NCBI GenBank assembly: GCA_947589745.1
Contig: CANQCS010000016.1
Location: 1 to 44,667 of the forward strand
DNA length: 44,667 nucleotides
Direction: 5' to 3'
Source: an uncultured Oscillospiraceae bacterium
GTDB lineage: Bacteria > Bacillota > Clostridia > Oscillospirales > Oscillospiraceae
How positions within the stretch are numbered: position 1 is the stretch's first letter; the number at the start of each line of letters is the position of its first letter. Position numbers and translations under genes: made by a program. Under the pieces are notes generated by a model. The model ran no database searches and was not told where the DNA came from. It saw only the letters and a list, made by a program, of their open reading frames with translations. This document shows, piece after piece, positions 28,624-37,032 of this stretch.

Positions 28624-28652
28624 ATGATAGCACGAAGGAGCGCCGTTGTCGA
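28624..28652 (-). promoter_or_regulatory. Promoter of TSUP permease gene
   Basis: TCGACA (28647-28652), 17-bp spacer, TATCAT (28624-28629) on the minus strand, just downstream of the LRR gene terminator. Confidence 0.6.
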
Positions 28653-28662
28653 GAGGAAGGCG

Positions 28663-28695
28663 AAAAAAGGCGTCCGGCCGGGGGCCGGACGCCTT
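28663..28695 (-). terminator. Terminator of LRR surface protein gene
   Basis: Arms AAGGCGTCCGGCC (28667-28679) and complement (28683-28695), a perfect 13-bp stem; on the minus strand it runs into TTTTTT. Confidence 0.9.
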
Positions 28696-28701
28696 GCTGG
28701 G

Positions 28702-31083
28702 TCAGGAGAGGCTGAGTACGACGGGAATGGTGAGAAGGAACGTGCCGTCCATGTAGACGAGGATGCCGAGGGTGAGCGTACCGTTCGACATATCCATCTG
28801 GGAGAAATCGAACTCAAAGGTGAACGACGGGCCGGACTGCTCGGAATACACCGCCTTGGCGGTCAGGTTGCCGGTGACGGTGATCCGGGCGCCGGGGGCG
28901 TAGGATTTGCCGCCGATCTCCCAGTGGGAGAACTTCTGGCCCTCCGGCGGGGTGAAGCCGCAGGCGGGCAGGACGTAGGCCATGCCCTCCTCGATCTCCG
29001 CGGGGGTCATGTCGCCGGTTCCGCCGTTGGAGAGGAAGGACACGGTGTACATCACCGGCGCGGGGCCCTGCTTCTTCCACATGGCCTTGATGCCCACGTT
29101 GCCGGTGACGGTGATGGTGTCGCCGGGGGCGTAGGCGCTGCCGTCCATCTCCCAGTGGGAGAACACTTTGCCCTCGGGGGGGGTGAAGTTGCACTCCGGG
29201 AGGGTGTACTGCGCGCCGGGGTCCATGACCTCGGTGTAGGGAGAACCATAGGGAAGGTCGTTATTGGGCAGCAGCGTGACCGTGGGGCGGGGGTTCTCCG
29301 TCACGTAAACATTGCAGTAGGCCCGGTATCCGCCTTCCTCCGTCTCGACATTAATTCTAGCATTGCCGCGCTGGTGGGCGGTGACGAGGCCGGAGGGGCT
29401 GACGGAGACGATCTCTGGGACGTAACTGGTCCAGGTGAGGTTCTGGTTGTCGGCGTTGGCGGGCAGGAGCTCCACAGGAAGCTGGAGCGTCTCGCCCACG
29501 GCTATTTGAACTTCACTGAAGAGCAGCGTCACGCCGCGCACGGGGATGATATCACCGTCGGTGCAGTGGATAGCGGCCAGGAGCAGGGGGGTGTTGCCAT
29601 CGTACAGACTTTTATCGATAGCAATTGCTTTCCACTGTGCTTTGCTGCCAGAATAATATACGTCCGTCAAAGAGGTGCAGTTGTAGGTTGCACTCCGACC
29701 GATTTTGGTCACGCTGACGGGGATGGTGATGCTTTCCAGACTGGTGCAGCCGCTAAACGTACTACCCCCTATGTTGGTAACACTGTCCGGAATGATCAGT
29801 TCTGTCAGACTGGTGCAACCGGAAAATGTTCCACTACCATAATAGTCGTCATAGTCGCCAAGCGTGGTGATACTATTGGGGATAGTAATGCTAGTCAAAC
29901 CAATGCAACCAGAAAATGCCCCATTCATAGAAGTTACACTGTCGGGGATATCAACGCTGGTTAGTCCTGTACAGCCAGAAAACGCCCCGTCTATGGAGAT
30001 AACGCTATCGGGAATCTCGACTTCCGTCAGGCCGGTACATCCTCCGAATGCATAGTTACCGATTGTGACCACACTGTCAGGAATTTCTATTCCCGTCAAG
30101 CTGGTGCAACCGGAAAATGTTGAGGAAGCAATATCTGTAAGGCGGTTGGGGATATTGATGCTTAAAAGGCCGCTACAGCCACTAAAAGCATAGGAGTCGA
30201 TTAGGGTAACAGTGTTGGGAATAGCAAGGGATGTCAAATTGGAGCAGCCGTAAAACGCCTCACGCCCTATTGACAACAGGCCCTTGGGGAGCGTGATATC
30301 AGTCAAACTGGAGCAACCATAAAACATGTCGTTCGATATCATCGTCAAACCGGATGGAATAGAGACGCTAGACAAGCCTGTACATCCCCCAAAAGCACCG
30401 CTTCCTATTTGGGTCAAACTCTCAGGGAGCGCAACAGAGCTCAAACCGGTGCATTCTGCAAAGGCACTGCCTCCGATCCGAGTGACACCCTCGGAAATCG
30501 TTAGATTAGTCAGGTTTGCACAGCCTTGAAACGCAGAAATGTCAATGGCCCCTGCACTCCCGGCAATGGTGACGCTGCGCAAAGCGGAGCAGCCCACAAA
30601 CGCCGAACTGCCGATGTAACAGGAGATATCCATACTGACCAGCTTTCGGCAGTCCTTGAAGGCAGAATCACCAATCCCATAGTAACCACTCCAATACTCT
30701 TCATTGCGGCGCAAGCTGTCCGGCAGGGAGATGCTGACCAGACTGCGGCAGCTCTCAAAGGCCGAAGGCCCGATATAGGTCACACCCTCGGGAATGGTCA
30801 CACTGGTTACCTTGTTACAGTTGTAGAAGGCCCCGGCACCGATGCGGGTCACGCCGCTGCCGATCTCGATGGACTGAATCTCGCCGTGGTAGTCGTACCA
30901 GGGCGCTCCGTCCGTGCCGTAGTCCTCCATGGCCCCGGTCCCCTCGATGGTGAGCACGCCGCCCTCCAGGGTCCAGGTCAGGCCCTCGCCGCAGGTCCCC
31001 GAGGCGTCCGCCGCCCGGGCCATGCCCGGCAGCAGGAGCAGCGCCGCCACCAGGGCCAGCAGCATGGTCGTACACTTCTTCAT
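28702..31083 (-). CDS. Secreted BspA-like leucine-rich-repeat protein
   Basis: A 793-residue secreted protein. The signal peptide is MKKCTTMLLALVAALLLLPG with likely cleavage after ARA (residue 24). After a short domain (TWTLEGGVLTIEGTGAMEDY), LRR_5 repeats of about 23 residues (IPDSVTSIGxxAFxGCTxL pattern) fill residues about 70-480. Then come a BIG_2-type immunoglobulin-like domain (VTLLFSEVQIAVGETLQL) and two InlB-type B repeats (FTPPEGKVFSHWEMDG, FTPPEGQKFSHWEIGG). No LPXTG or membrane anchor is visible at the C-terminus, so attachment is unknown. Relatives bind host proteins or other cells. The LRR part is clearly more AT-rich than neighbouring genes. GGAGGGACAACAAA precedes the ATG. Confidence 0.92.
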   Translation of the reverse strand: MKKCTTMLLALVAALLLLPGMARAADASGTCGEGLTWTLEGGVLTIEGTGAMEDYGTDGAPWYDYHGEIQSIEIGSGVTRIGAGAFYNCNKVTSVTIPEGVTYIGPSAFESCRSLVSISLPDSLRRNEEYWSGYYGIGDSAFKDCRKLVSMDISCYIGSSAFVGCSALRSVTIAGSAGAIDISAFQGCANLTNLTISEGVTRIGGSAFAECTGLSSVALPESLTQIGSGAFGGCTGLSSVSIPSGLTMISNDMFYGCSSLTDITLPKGLLSIGREAFYGCSNLTSLAIPNTVTLIDSYAFSGCSGLLSINIPNRLTDIASSTFSGCTSLTGIEIPDSVVTIGNYAFGGCTGLTEVEIPDSVISIDGAFSGCTGLTSVDIPDSVTSMNGAFSGCIGLTSITIPNSITTLGDYDDYYGSGTFSGCTSLTELIIPDSVTNIGGSTFSGCTSLESITIPVSVTKIGRSATYNCTSLTDVYYSGSKAQWKAIAIDKSLYDGNTPLLLAAIHCTDGDIIPVRGVTLLFSEVQIAVGETLQLPVELLPANADNQNLTWTSYVPEIVSVSPSGLVTAHQRGNARINVETEEGGYRAYCNVYVTENPRPTVTLLPNNDLPYGSPYTEVMDPGAQYTLPECNFTPPEGKVFSHWEMDGSAYAPGDTITVTGNVGIKAMWKKQGPAPVMYTVSFLSNGGTGDMTPAEIEEGMAYVLPACGFTPPEGQKFSHWEIGGKSYAPGARITVTGNLTAKAVYSEQSGPSFTFEFDFSQMDMSNGTLTLGILVYMDGTFLLTIPVVLSLS

Positions 31084-31227
31084 TTTGTTGTCCCTCCATT
31101 TTAATATGTTTCCGCTCAGCGGCCGGGGGCGGCAAGCCCCGCCCCACGGCGCCCCGCGGGAAACATAACGGCGGTGTCGAGTCCTTCAACTCAACACCGC
31201 CGGAAAAAATCGACGCGAACGCACAGG

Positions 31228-31256
31228 CTATCACACCCCTGTTTCCGCTCTTGCAA
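31228..31256 (-). promoter_or_regulatory. Possible promoter of LRR protein gene
   Basis: On the minus strand TTGCAA (31251-31256), 17-bp spacer, TGATAG (31228-31233). The -35 hexamer is self-complementary and also serves the plus-strand promoter. Confidence 0.45.
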
Positions 31257-31279
31257 TGAGAGGGGAAAGAGGGTATAAT
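31251..31279 (+). promoter_or_regulatory. Sigma-A promoter with structured leader
   Basis: TTGCAA (31251-31256), 17-bp spacer, TATAAT (31274-31279). The -10 sits inside GGGTATAATAACCC, a small palindrome. Transcripts would start near 31286 and run 300 bases before the ABC ATPase gene. Confidence 0.8.
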
Positions 31280-31362
31280 AACCCCGTGGTGCAGCGAATG
31301 CTGCTGTGCTGAGTGAGTAGTCCACTCGTACAGGGCCGCGGGGTGCGCCAACACCCCCGGCC
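31280..31362 (+). ncRNA. Candidate structured leader RNA
   Basis: From the predicted start: ACCCCG pairs with CGGGGT about 60 bases on, enclosing GCAGC-GAAT-GCTGC and GAGTG-AGTAGTC-CACTC stem-loops, a three-way-junction shape. The same CGGGGTG can pair instead with the following CACCCC around CGCCAA. Two exclusive pairings suggest a switch. I match it to no known riboswitch class, and no T run follows. Confidence 0.35.
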
Positions 31363-31517
31363 TGCCCGCTATTATGTTTCCATATCCATCATACTCCTTA
31401 ACGACTGGAATTGCAAGGGCTTTTTGCCGGAATGCGGCGGGCCGCCCGAGGCTTCGACATTTTTCGGCAAGGCCCCGCCCAACATTCACGGAAATTTCAC
31501 CAAATCCATTCCCGGTC

Positions 31518-31533
31518 TGGTATACTATATAAT
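31518..31533 (+). promoter_or_regulatory. Proximal promoter of ABC ATPase gene
   Basis: An extended -10, TGGTATACT (31518-31526), with a second TATAAT at 31528-31533; no good -35. It lies 57 bp before the gene. Confidence 0.5.
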
Positions 31534-31589
31534 TTAGAATTTTCCCCGGTTCCCGCGGCGCGGGGCCGGGAGGCATATGAGGTGACGAG

Positions 31590-32294
31590 ATGAGCGGGTT
31601 TGTCCGGTTCGAGCATGTCAAGAAGACCTACCGCATGGGCGAGGTGGAGATCCAGGCCCTGCGGGACGCCACGTTCTCCGTGGAAAAGGGGGAGCTGTGC
31701 GTCATCGTCGGCCCCAGCGGCGCGGGAAAGACCACCCTGCTGAACATCCTGGGCGGGATGGACACCCTCACCGAGGGGCGCGTCTATCTGGGGGAGGACG
31801 AGATCTCCTCCTACGACGCCAAGCGGCTCACCGCCTACCGGCGGTACGACGTGGGGTTCGTGTTCCAGTTCTACAACCTGGTGCCCAACCTGACGGCCCT
31901 GGAAAACGTGGAGCTGGCGGCGGAGGTGTGCAAGGACCCCATGGACCCCAAGGAGGTGCTGCGCTCCGTGGGGCTGGATTCGCGGATGATCAACTTCCCG
32001 GCCCAGCTCTCCGGCGGCGAGCAGCAGCGGGTGGCCATCGCCCGGGCCCTGGCCAAGAACCCCAGGCTGCTGCTCTGCGACGAGCCCACCGGCGCGCTGG
32101 ACTACACCACCGGCAAGGCGATTTTGAAGATCCTCCAGGAGATGAGCCGTGAGCGGGGCATGACCGTAATCATCATCACCCACAACAGCGCGCTCACCGC
32201 CATGGCGGACCGGGTGATCCGGGTGAAGAACGGGGCCGTGGTGTCTGAGACCGTCAACGAGGCCCCTGTGCCGGTGGAGGATATCGAATGGTAA
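31590..32294 (+). CDS. ABC transporter ATPase, MacB/LolD/SalX type
   Basis: A 234-residue ATPase with Walker [11 protein letters not shown]-loop [12 protein letters not shown], signature [14 protein letters not shown], Walker [13 protein letters not shown] and H-loop [15 protein letters not shown] and the FQFYNL Q-loop mark the FtsX-permease-linked branch. The last 7 bp overlap the permease gene, so the pair forms one transporter. Such systems export peptides or toxic compounds, or act in mechanotransmission. AGGTGACGAG precedes the ATG; a two-codon ATG AGG TGA lies immediately upstream and overlaps the ribosome binding site. Confidence 0.93.
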   Translation: MSGFVRFEHVKKTYRMGEVEIQALRDATFSVEKGELCVIVGPSGAGKTTLLNILGGMDTLTEGRVYLGEDEISSYDAKRLTAYRRYDVGFVFQFYNLVPNLTALENVELAAEVCKDPMDPKEVLRSVGLDSRMINFPAQLSGGEQQRVAIARALAKNPRLLLCDEPTGALDYTTGKAILKILQEMSRERGMTVIIITHNSALTAMADRVIRVKNGAVVSETVNEAPVPVEDIEW

Positions 32295-35200
32295 AGACAT
32301 TGCTGCGCTCGACCCTGCGGGAGATCCGGCAGAGCCTGGGGCGCTATCTGGCCATTATGGCCATCGTGGGCCTGGGGGTGGGCTTCTTCGCGGGGCTCCG
32401 CATGTGCCAGCCCGCCATGATGGCCACGGGCGTGGAGTACCTGGACACCTACCGGCTGTACGACTTCCGGCTGCTGTCCACCCTGGGCTTTACCGAGGAC
32501 GACGTGGCGGAGGTGTCCGCCATGGACGGCGTGGCCATCGCCCGGGGGGCGGTGTACACCGACTTCCTCACCGTCCGGGACGGGGAGGAGCTGGTGCTCC
32601 GGGCCCACTCCCTGACGGAGGGGCTGAATGAGCCGGAGCTGGTTTCCGGCCGGATGCCCGAGGCGGCGGACGAGTGCCTGGCGGACGCCCGGAGCTTCTC
32701 CGAGGCGGACTTGGGCACCGTGCTGCCCGTGGCGGAGGACAACGACGAGGACACCAAGGAGCTGATGTACTACGACGGCTACACCATCGTGGGCACGGCC
32801 TACTCCCCCTACTACCTGAACTACGAGCGGGGCACCGGCTCCATCGGCAGCGGCAGCATCAACGCCTTTGTGTACATCCCGGAGGAGGGCTTCGACTTCG
32901 ACGCCTACTACGAGATCTTCGTGGCCCTGAAGGACCGCGGCGAAGCCTACTCCGACGCCTACCAGCAGCAGATCGACGCGCTGACCGAGGCGGTGGAGGA
33001 CATGACCGGCACCCTGGCCATCCGGCGCCACGACAACATCTACAACGACGCCATGGACGAGATCCGCGACGGCGAGCGGGAGCTCAGCGACGGCTGGGAC
33101 GAGTACCGCACCGGCCGGGCCGACGCGGAGCGGGAGCTGAACGACGCCTACCAGGACCTGGTGGACGGCGAGAAGGAATACGAGAACGGCGTGGCTGACT
33201 ACGAGCAGGGCAAGCTGGACTACGCCGACGGCCTCCGGGAGTACCAGGACGGCCTCCGGGAGCTGGAGGACGCGGAGGAACAGCTGCGGGACGCGGAGCA
33301 GCAGCTGAACGACGGCGAGACGGAGTTGGCCGGCGCCCAGTCGGACCTTCAGGACGCCCGGCAGGAGCTGGACGACGGCTGGAAGGAGTATGAACAGGCC
33401 AAGGCGGACACGGAGCGGGAGCTGGAGGACGCCTACCTGAAGCTGCAGGACGGCGAGGCGGAGTACGACGACGGCCTGCGGGAATACGAGGAGGGCCTCC
33501 GTGAGTACCAGGACGGCCTCCGGGCGTATGAGGAGGGCGAGCGTCAGGTCCGCGAGAACGAGCAGAAGCTGGCCGAGGCGGAGCAGCAGGTGGAGGATGG
33601 CCGGCGGGAGCTGGCCAATGGCGAGAACGAGCTTCTCTACTCCCAGTACCAGCTCCAGAACGGCAAGGCGGAGCTGGACGCCAACAAGGCAAAGCTGGAC
33701 GAGGCGGCGGCGCAGATCCAGCAGCTCCAGGCCGCCTACGACCAGGCCAATTCGGTCTGCCAGCAGGTGTCCCAGACGGCCCAGCAGTTCGGGATGTCCG
33801 CGGAGCAGCTGATGTCCGACCCGGACCTGCTGCTCCAGGCCGCAGGCGGGGACGCGGATGCCGCCGCGTCGCTCCAGGCGGGCTGGGCGCAGGCCGTGGC
33901 CGCCGTGGCGCAGACGGGACCGCTTCTGGAGTCCAGCCGTGCCGCCTATGAGTCCGGTCTCGCGGCTTATGACGCCGGACTGGCGCAATATCAGGACGGT
34001 GTGCGGCAGTACGAGGAGGGCGCGGCCCAACTGGAAGCCGCCCGGCAGGAGCTGGCGGAGGGGGAGCGTGCCCTGGAGGAGGGCCGCGCCCAGTTGAACG
34101 AGGCCCAGCAGCAGCTGGCCGAATCCCAGCGGCAGCTGGAGGACGCCCGCCTGGAGCTGGAGAACGGCCGGCAGGAGCTGGAGGACGCCCGGAAAGAGCT
34201 GGACGACGGCTGGAAGGAGTACGAGGACGGCAAGGCCCAGGCGGAGCGTGAGCTGAACGACGCCTATCAGGAGCTGACTGACGGCGAGTCCGAGTACTCC
34301 GACGGCGTGAAGAAATATGAGGACGGCAGGGCCGAGCTGGACCAGGCCCGCCGGGACTATGACGACGGCAGGGCCCAGGCGGACAGCGCCCGCCGGGAGC
34401 TGAACGACGGCAAGGCCGAGCTGGACGACGCCCAGCAGCAGCTGACCGACGCGGAGCAGCAGATCCCCGAGTCCCGGCAGGAGCTGGACGACGGCTGGCA
34501 GGACTACTACGACGGAAAAGCCGAGGCGGAGCAGAAGTTTGCCGACACCGAGGATGAGCTGGCCGACGCCCAGCAGGAGATCGCCGACGCCTACGACGAG
34601 CTGTCGGAGCTGGAGGAGCCCGTCACCTACGTGCTGACCCGGGACGAGAACATCGGCTATGCCAGCTTTGACAATGACACCTCCATCGTGGCCGCCATCT
34701 CCGTGGTGTTCCCGGTGTTCTTCTTCCTGGTGGCGGCGCTGGTGTGCATGACCACCATGACCCGCATGGTGGACGAGCAGCGGACCCAGATCGGCGTATT
34801 GAAGGCCTTGGGCTACAGCAACGGGCAGATCATGGGCAAGTACCTGTTCTACTCCGGCAGCGCCGCCCTGGTGGGCTGCGTGGCGGGCTACGCCATCGGC
34901 TCCACCGCCCTGCCATGGGTCATCTGGGAGATCTACGGCATGATCTACGGCTTCGCGCCGCTGCGGATGGTGTTCCGCCCGTCGCTGGCCCTGGTGTCCT
35001 TCGCGGCCGCTATGCTGTGCTCCATGGGGGCCACCTACCTCTCCTGCCGGGTGGAGCTGAACCGGCAGGCGGCGGAGCTCATCCGGCCCAAGACGCCCAA
35101 GGCGGGCCGCCGGGTGCTGCTGGAGCATATCGATCCTCTGTGGCGGCGCCTGAGCTTCCTGTACAAGGTCTCCGTCCGCAACGTGCTGCGCTACCACAGC

Positions 35201-36277
35201 CGCCTCATCATGATGGTGCTGGGCATCGGCGGGTGCACCGCGCTGCTGGCCACGGGCTTCGGCATCCGGGACTCCATCGCCCACGTCGCGGACGACCAGT
35301 TCGACGAGATCACCCTCTACGACTACTCCGTCACCTTCCAGGACGCCCAGACGCCGGAGAGCGCGGCGGCCTATCTGGAGGAGTACGGCTGGAGCCCGGA
35401 GACGGGCCTGCTGGTCCACAGCGGCAGCACGGACGTGGTGGCCCAGGACGGCACCAAGTCCGTCTATCTGGTGATCTCCTCCACCGATTCCCTGGACGGC
35501 TTCCTCTCCCTCCACAGCGGGGAGGAGCCCATCGCCTATCCGGGGAAGGACGAGGTGGTGCTGAATGTGGGCCTGGCCAAGCGTCTGGGCATCTCCCAGG
35601 GCGACACGGTCCTGCTCCGGGACGAGGAGCTGGGGAGCATGACGGTGACTGTGTCCGCCATCTGTGACAACTACGTATTCAACTACGTGTACGTCTCGGC
35701 GGAGACCTACGCGGAGCAGCTGGGACAGCCCCCGGAGTACAACACTCTCTACGTCCTGGCCCACGAGGGGGCGGACCCCTACGCCGAGGGCGCCCTTCTC
35801 CTGGAGGACGGGGACGTGGGCAGCGTCACCGTCAACGCGGAGACCCGGAGCCGGGTGGACAACATGCTCTCCCGGCTGGACTACATCGTGGTGGTGGTGG
35901 TCCTGTGCGCGGCGGCCCTGGCTTTCATCGTGCTCTACAACCTGACCAACATCAACATCACCGAGCGCATCCGGGAGATCGCCACCATCAAGGTCCTGGG
36001 CTTCTACCAGAACGAGGTGGCTGCCTATGTGTTCCGTGAGATCGCCATTCTCGCCGTGCTGGGGAGCCTGGTGGGACTGCTGATGGGCAAGGCCCTCCAC
36101 GCCTATGTCATGGCCCAGATCAAGATCGACGCCATGTTCTTCGCCTGCCGCATCACGCCGGTCAGCTACCTCCTCTCCCTGGGGCTGACGATGGTGTTTA
36201 CCGCCGTGATCGCCGTGGGGATGCGGCCGCGCCTGCGCCGGATCGACATGGCGGAGTCGCTGAAGTCCATCGAGTGA
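32288..36277 (+). CDS. FtsX-type ABC permease with ~520-residue coiled coil
   Basis: A 1329-residue permease, far longer than the usual FtsX protein. Helix 1 is at about residues 17-38, then an extracytoplasmic domain, then about 250-777 of predicted coiled coil made of heptads such as YEEGLRE-YQDGLRA-YEEGERQ. Three helices follow (about 800-920, with the conserved IGVLKALGYSNGQI), another N-terminal-type helix near 970, a second periplasmic domain and the C-terminal FtsX domain (REIATIKVLGFYQNEV). The sequence ELxDGWxxY recurs at residues 265, 360, 637 and 732. Partner of the preceding ATPase. The coil could reach through the wall or bind a partner; function unknown. Confidence 0.9.
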   Translation: MVKTLLRSTLREIRQSLGRYLAIMAIVGLGVGFFAGLRMCQPAMMATGVEYLDTYRLYDFRLLSTLGFTEDDVAEVSAMDGVAIARGAVYTDFLTVRDGEELVLRAHSLTEGLNEPELVSGRMPEAADECLADARSFSEADLGTVLPVAEDNDEDTKELMYYDGYTIVGTAYSPYYLNYERGTGSIGSGSINAFVYIPEEGFDFDAYYEIFVALKDRGEAYSDAYQQQIDALTEAVEDMTGTLAIRRHDNIYNDAMDEIRDGERELSDGWDEYRTGRADAERELNDAYQDLVDGEKEYENGVADYEQGKLDYADGLREYQDGLRELEDAEEQLRDAEQQLNDGETELAGAQSDLQDARQELDDGWKEYEQAKADTERELEDAYLKLQDGEAEYDDGLREYEEGLREYQDGLRAYEEGERQVRENEQKLAEAEQQVEDGRRELANGENELLYSQYQLQNGKAELDANKAKLDEAAAQIQQLQAAYDQANSVCQQVSQTAQQFGMSAEQLMSDPDLLLQAAGGDADAAASLQAGWAQAVAAVAQTGPLLESSRAAYESGLAAYDAGLAQYQDGVRQYEEGAAQLEAARQELAEGERALEEGRAQLNEAQQQLAESQRQLEDARLELENGRQELEDARKELDDGWKEYEDGKAQAERELNDAYQELTDGESEYSDGVKKYEDGRAELDQARRDYDDGRAQADSARRELNDGKAELDDAQQQLTDAEQQIPESRQELDDGWQDYYDGKAEAEQKFADTEDELADAQQEIADAYDELSELEEPVTYVLTRDENIGYASFDNDTSIVAAISVVFPVFFFLVAALVCMTTMTRMVDEQRTQIGVLKALGYSNGQIMGKYLFYSGSAALVGCVAGYAIGSTALPWVIWEIYGMIYGFAPLRMVFRPSLALVSFAAAMLCSMGATYLSCRVELNRQAAELIRPKTPKAGRRVLLEHIDPLWRRLSFLYKVSVRNVLRYHSRLIMMVLGIGGCTALLATGFGIRDSIAHVADDQFDEITLYDYSVTFQDAQTPESAAAYLEEYGWSPETGLLVHSGSTDVVAQDGTKSVYLVISSTDSLDGFLSLHSGEEPIAYPGKDEVVLNVGLAKRLGISQGDTVLLRDEELGSMTVTVSAICDNYVFNYVYVSAETYAEQLGQPPEYNTLYVLAHEGADPYAEGALLLEDGDVGSVTVNAETRSRVDNMLSRLDYIVVVVVLCAAALAFIVLYNLTNINITERIREIATIKVLGFYQNEVAAYVFREIAILAVLGSLVGLLMGKALHAYVMAQIKIDAMFFACRITPVSYLLSLGLTMVFTAVIAVGMRPRLRRIDMAESLKSIE

Positions 36278-36296
36278 GCCGAAAACATATTTTTTC

Positions 36297-36338
36297 CGGG
36301 GGAAAGGGGCCTGAGGCCCCTTTCCCCCGCTGTTTTTT
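36297..36338 (+). terminator. Terminator after FtsX permease gene
   Basis: Stem GGGGGAAAGGGGCC / GGCCCCTTTCCCCC with TGA loop, then GCTG and seven T. Perfect 14-bp stem. Confidence 0.93.
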
Positions 36339-36422
36339 TCTTCCAGCCGCGGCGGGGGGGCCGGACATGAAGAAGAGCCTTATTTTTCATACAAAATTTG
36401 CAAAATTTGGTGCAATCTTCAC

Positions 36423-36451
36423 TTGACATTTTCCGCCGCAGATGGTATTCT
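36423..36451 (+). promoter_or_regulatory. Promoter of cold-shock gene
   Basis: TTGACA (36423-36428), 17-bp spacer, TATTCT (36446-36451). It predicts a leader of about 118 bases containing a foldable ACTGCAG...CTGCAGT stem (36483-36531 region), in line with the long leaders of cold-shock mRNAs. Confidence 0.85.
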
Positions 36452-36575
36452 AACAATGTGTTCGATAATGTACAAATTGGTCACTGCAGGATGCACCTTT
36501 TGGTCCCGCGTGGGAGTTGCGTCTCTGCAGTCTTCTTTTTTGCACAGACTTAAATTTATTTTAGGAGGCATTGGC

Positions 36576-36788
36576 ATGAATACGGGTACTGTGAAGTGGT
36601 TCAACGCGGAGAAAGGGTACGGCTTCATCTCCAACGACGATGGCAGCGGGGATGTCTTCGTTCATTTCTCCGCTATTCAGGGCACCGGCTACCGCACCCT
36701 TACTGAGGGGCAAAAGGTTACTTACGACGTGGAACCGGACCCCAAAAACAGCAGCAAAATGCGTGCGGCCAACGTCACGGTCATCTGA
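36576..36788 (+). CDS. Cold-shock protein, CspA family
   Basis: A 70-residue single-stranded nucleic-acid-binding protein with an OB fold. RNP1 is KGYGFIS and RNP2 VFVHFS; the N-terminus [17 protein letters not shown] is classic. The start at 36576 is set by TTAGGAGGCATTGGC and the family N-terminus; upstream codons in frame are leader RNA. Monocistronic, with its own promoter and terminator. The long leader may regulate translation by temperature, as in known csp genes (inference). Confidence 0.96.
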   Translation: MNTGTVKWFNAEKGYGFISNDDGSGDVFVHFSAIQGTGYRTLTEGQKVTYDVEPDPKNSSKMRAANVTVI

Positions 36789-36809
36789 CGCCCTGCTCTG
36801 TGCAAGCGA

Positions 36810-36847
36810 AAGAGCGCCTCTCCCCCGGGAGAGGCGCTCTTTTTTTG
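36810..36847 (+). terminator. Terminator of cold-shock gene
   Basis: Stem AAGAGCGCCTCTCC / GGAGAGGCGCTCTT around a short C/G loop, then TTTTT. A near copy of this hairpin lies at 36959-36993. Confidence 0.92.
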
Positions 36848-36958
36848 TTGGCAAGGGCCGTAAGCTTTTTCCGGTAAAAGGGTTTTGCTGCACTCTGCGC
36901 CTCGCTTCTTTGCCGCCCCTCGATGGGGCAGCGAAACTCTGTGAGCCTTCTTGACGCA

Positions 36959-36993
36959 CAAAGCGCCTCTCCTTCGGGGAGAGGCGCTTTTCT
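36959..36993. terminator. Second GCGCCTCTCC hairpin
   Basis: AAAGCGCCTCTCC, TTCG-type loop, GGGAGAGGCGCTTTT. It shares the GCGCCTCTCC stem with the csp terminator 150 bp away. It may end the minus-strand DtxR-family gene. The roughly 110 bp between the hairpins has no supported gene. Confidence 0.65.
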
Positions 36994-37032
36994 AACTCCG
37001 AAAAACCTGACGGCGCTTCCGGACCGGGGGTA

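Larger units (their letters stand above)
31084..31589. other. Structured intergenic region between divergent genes
   Basis: About 500 bp with no supported gene. It holds a 13-bp hairpin at 31170-31201 (GGCGGTGT outer arms, no T tail), a large GC-rich fold at 31106-31165 bounded by ATGTTTCC and GGAAACAT, two back-to-back promoters sharing TTGCAA, a foldable leader at 31280-31370, and a second plus-strand promoter near 31520. Confidence 0.6.

Noticed and set aside
31280-31362. T-box or known riboswitch class
   Set aside because: AGTA occurs in a loop, but the T-box UGGNACC bulge and antiterminator are missing, and the fold matches no class I recognise.
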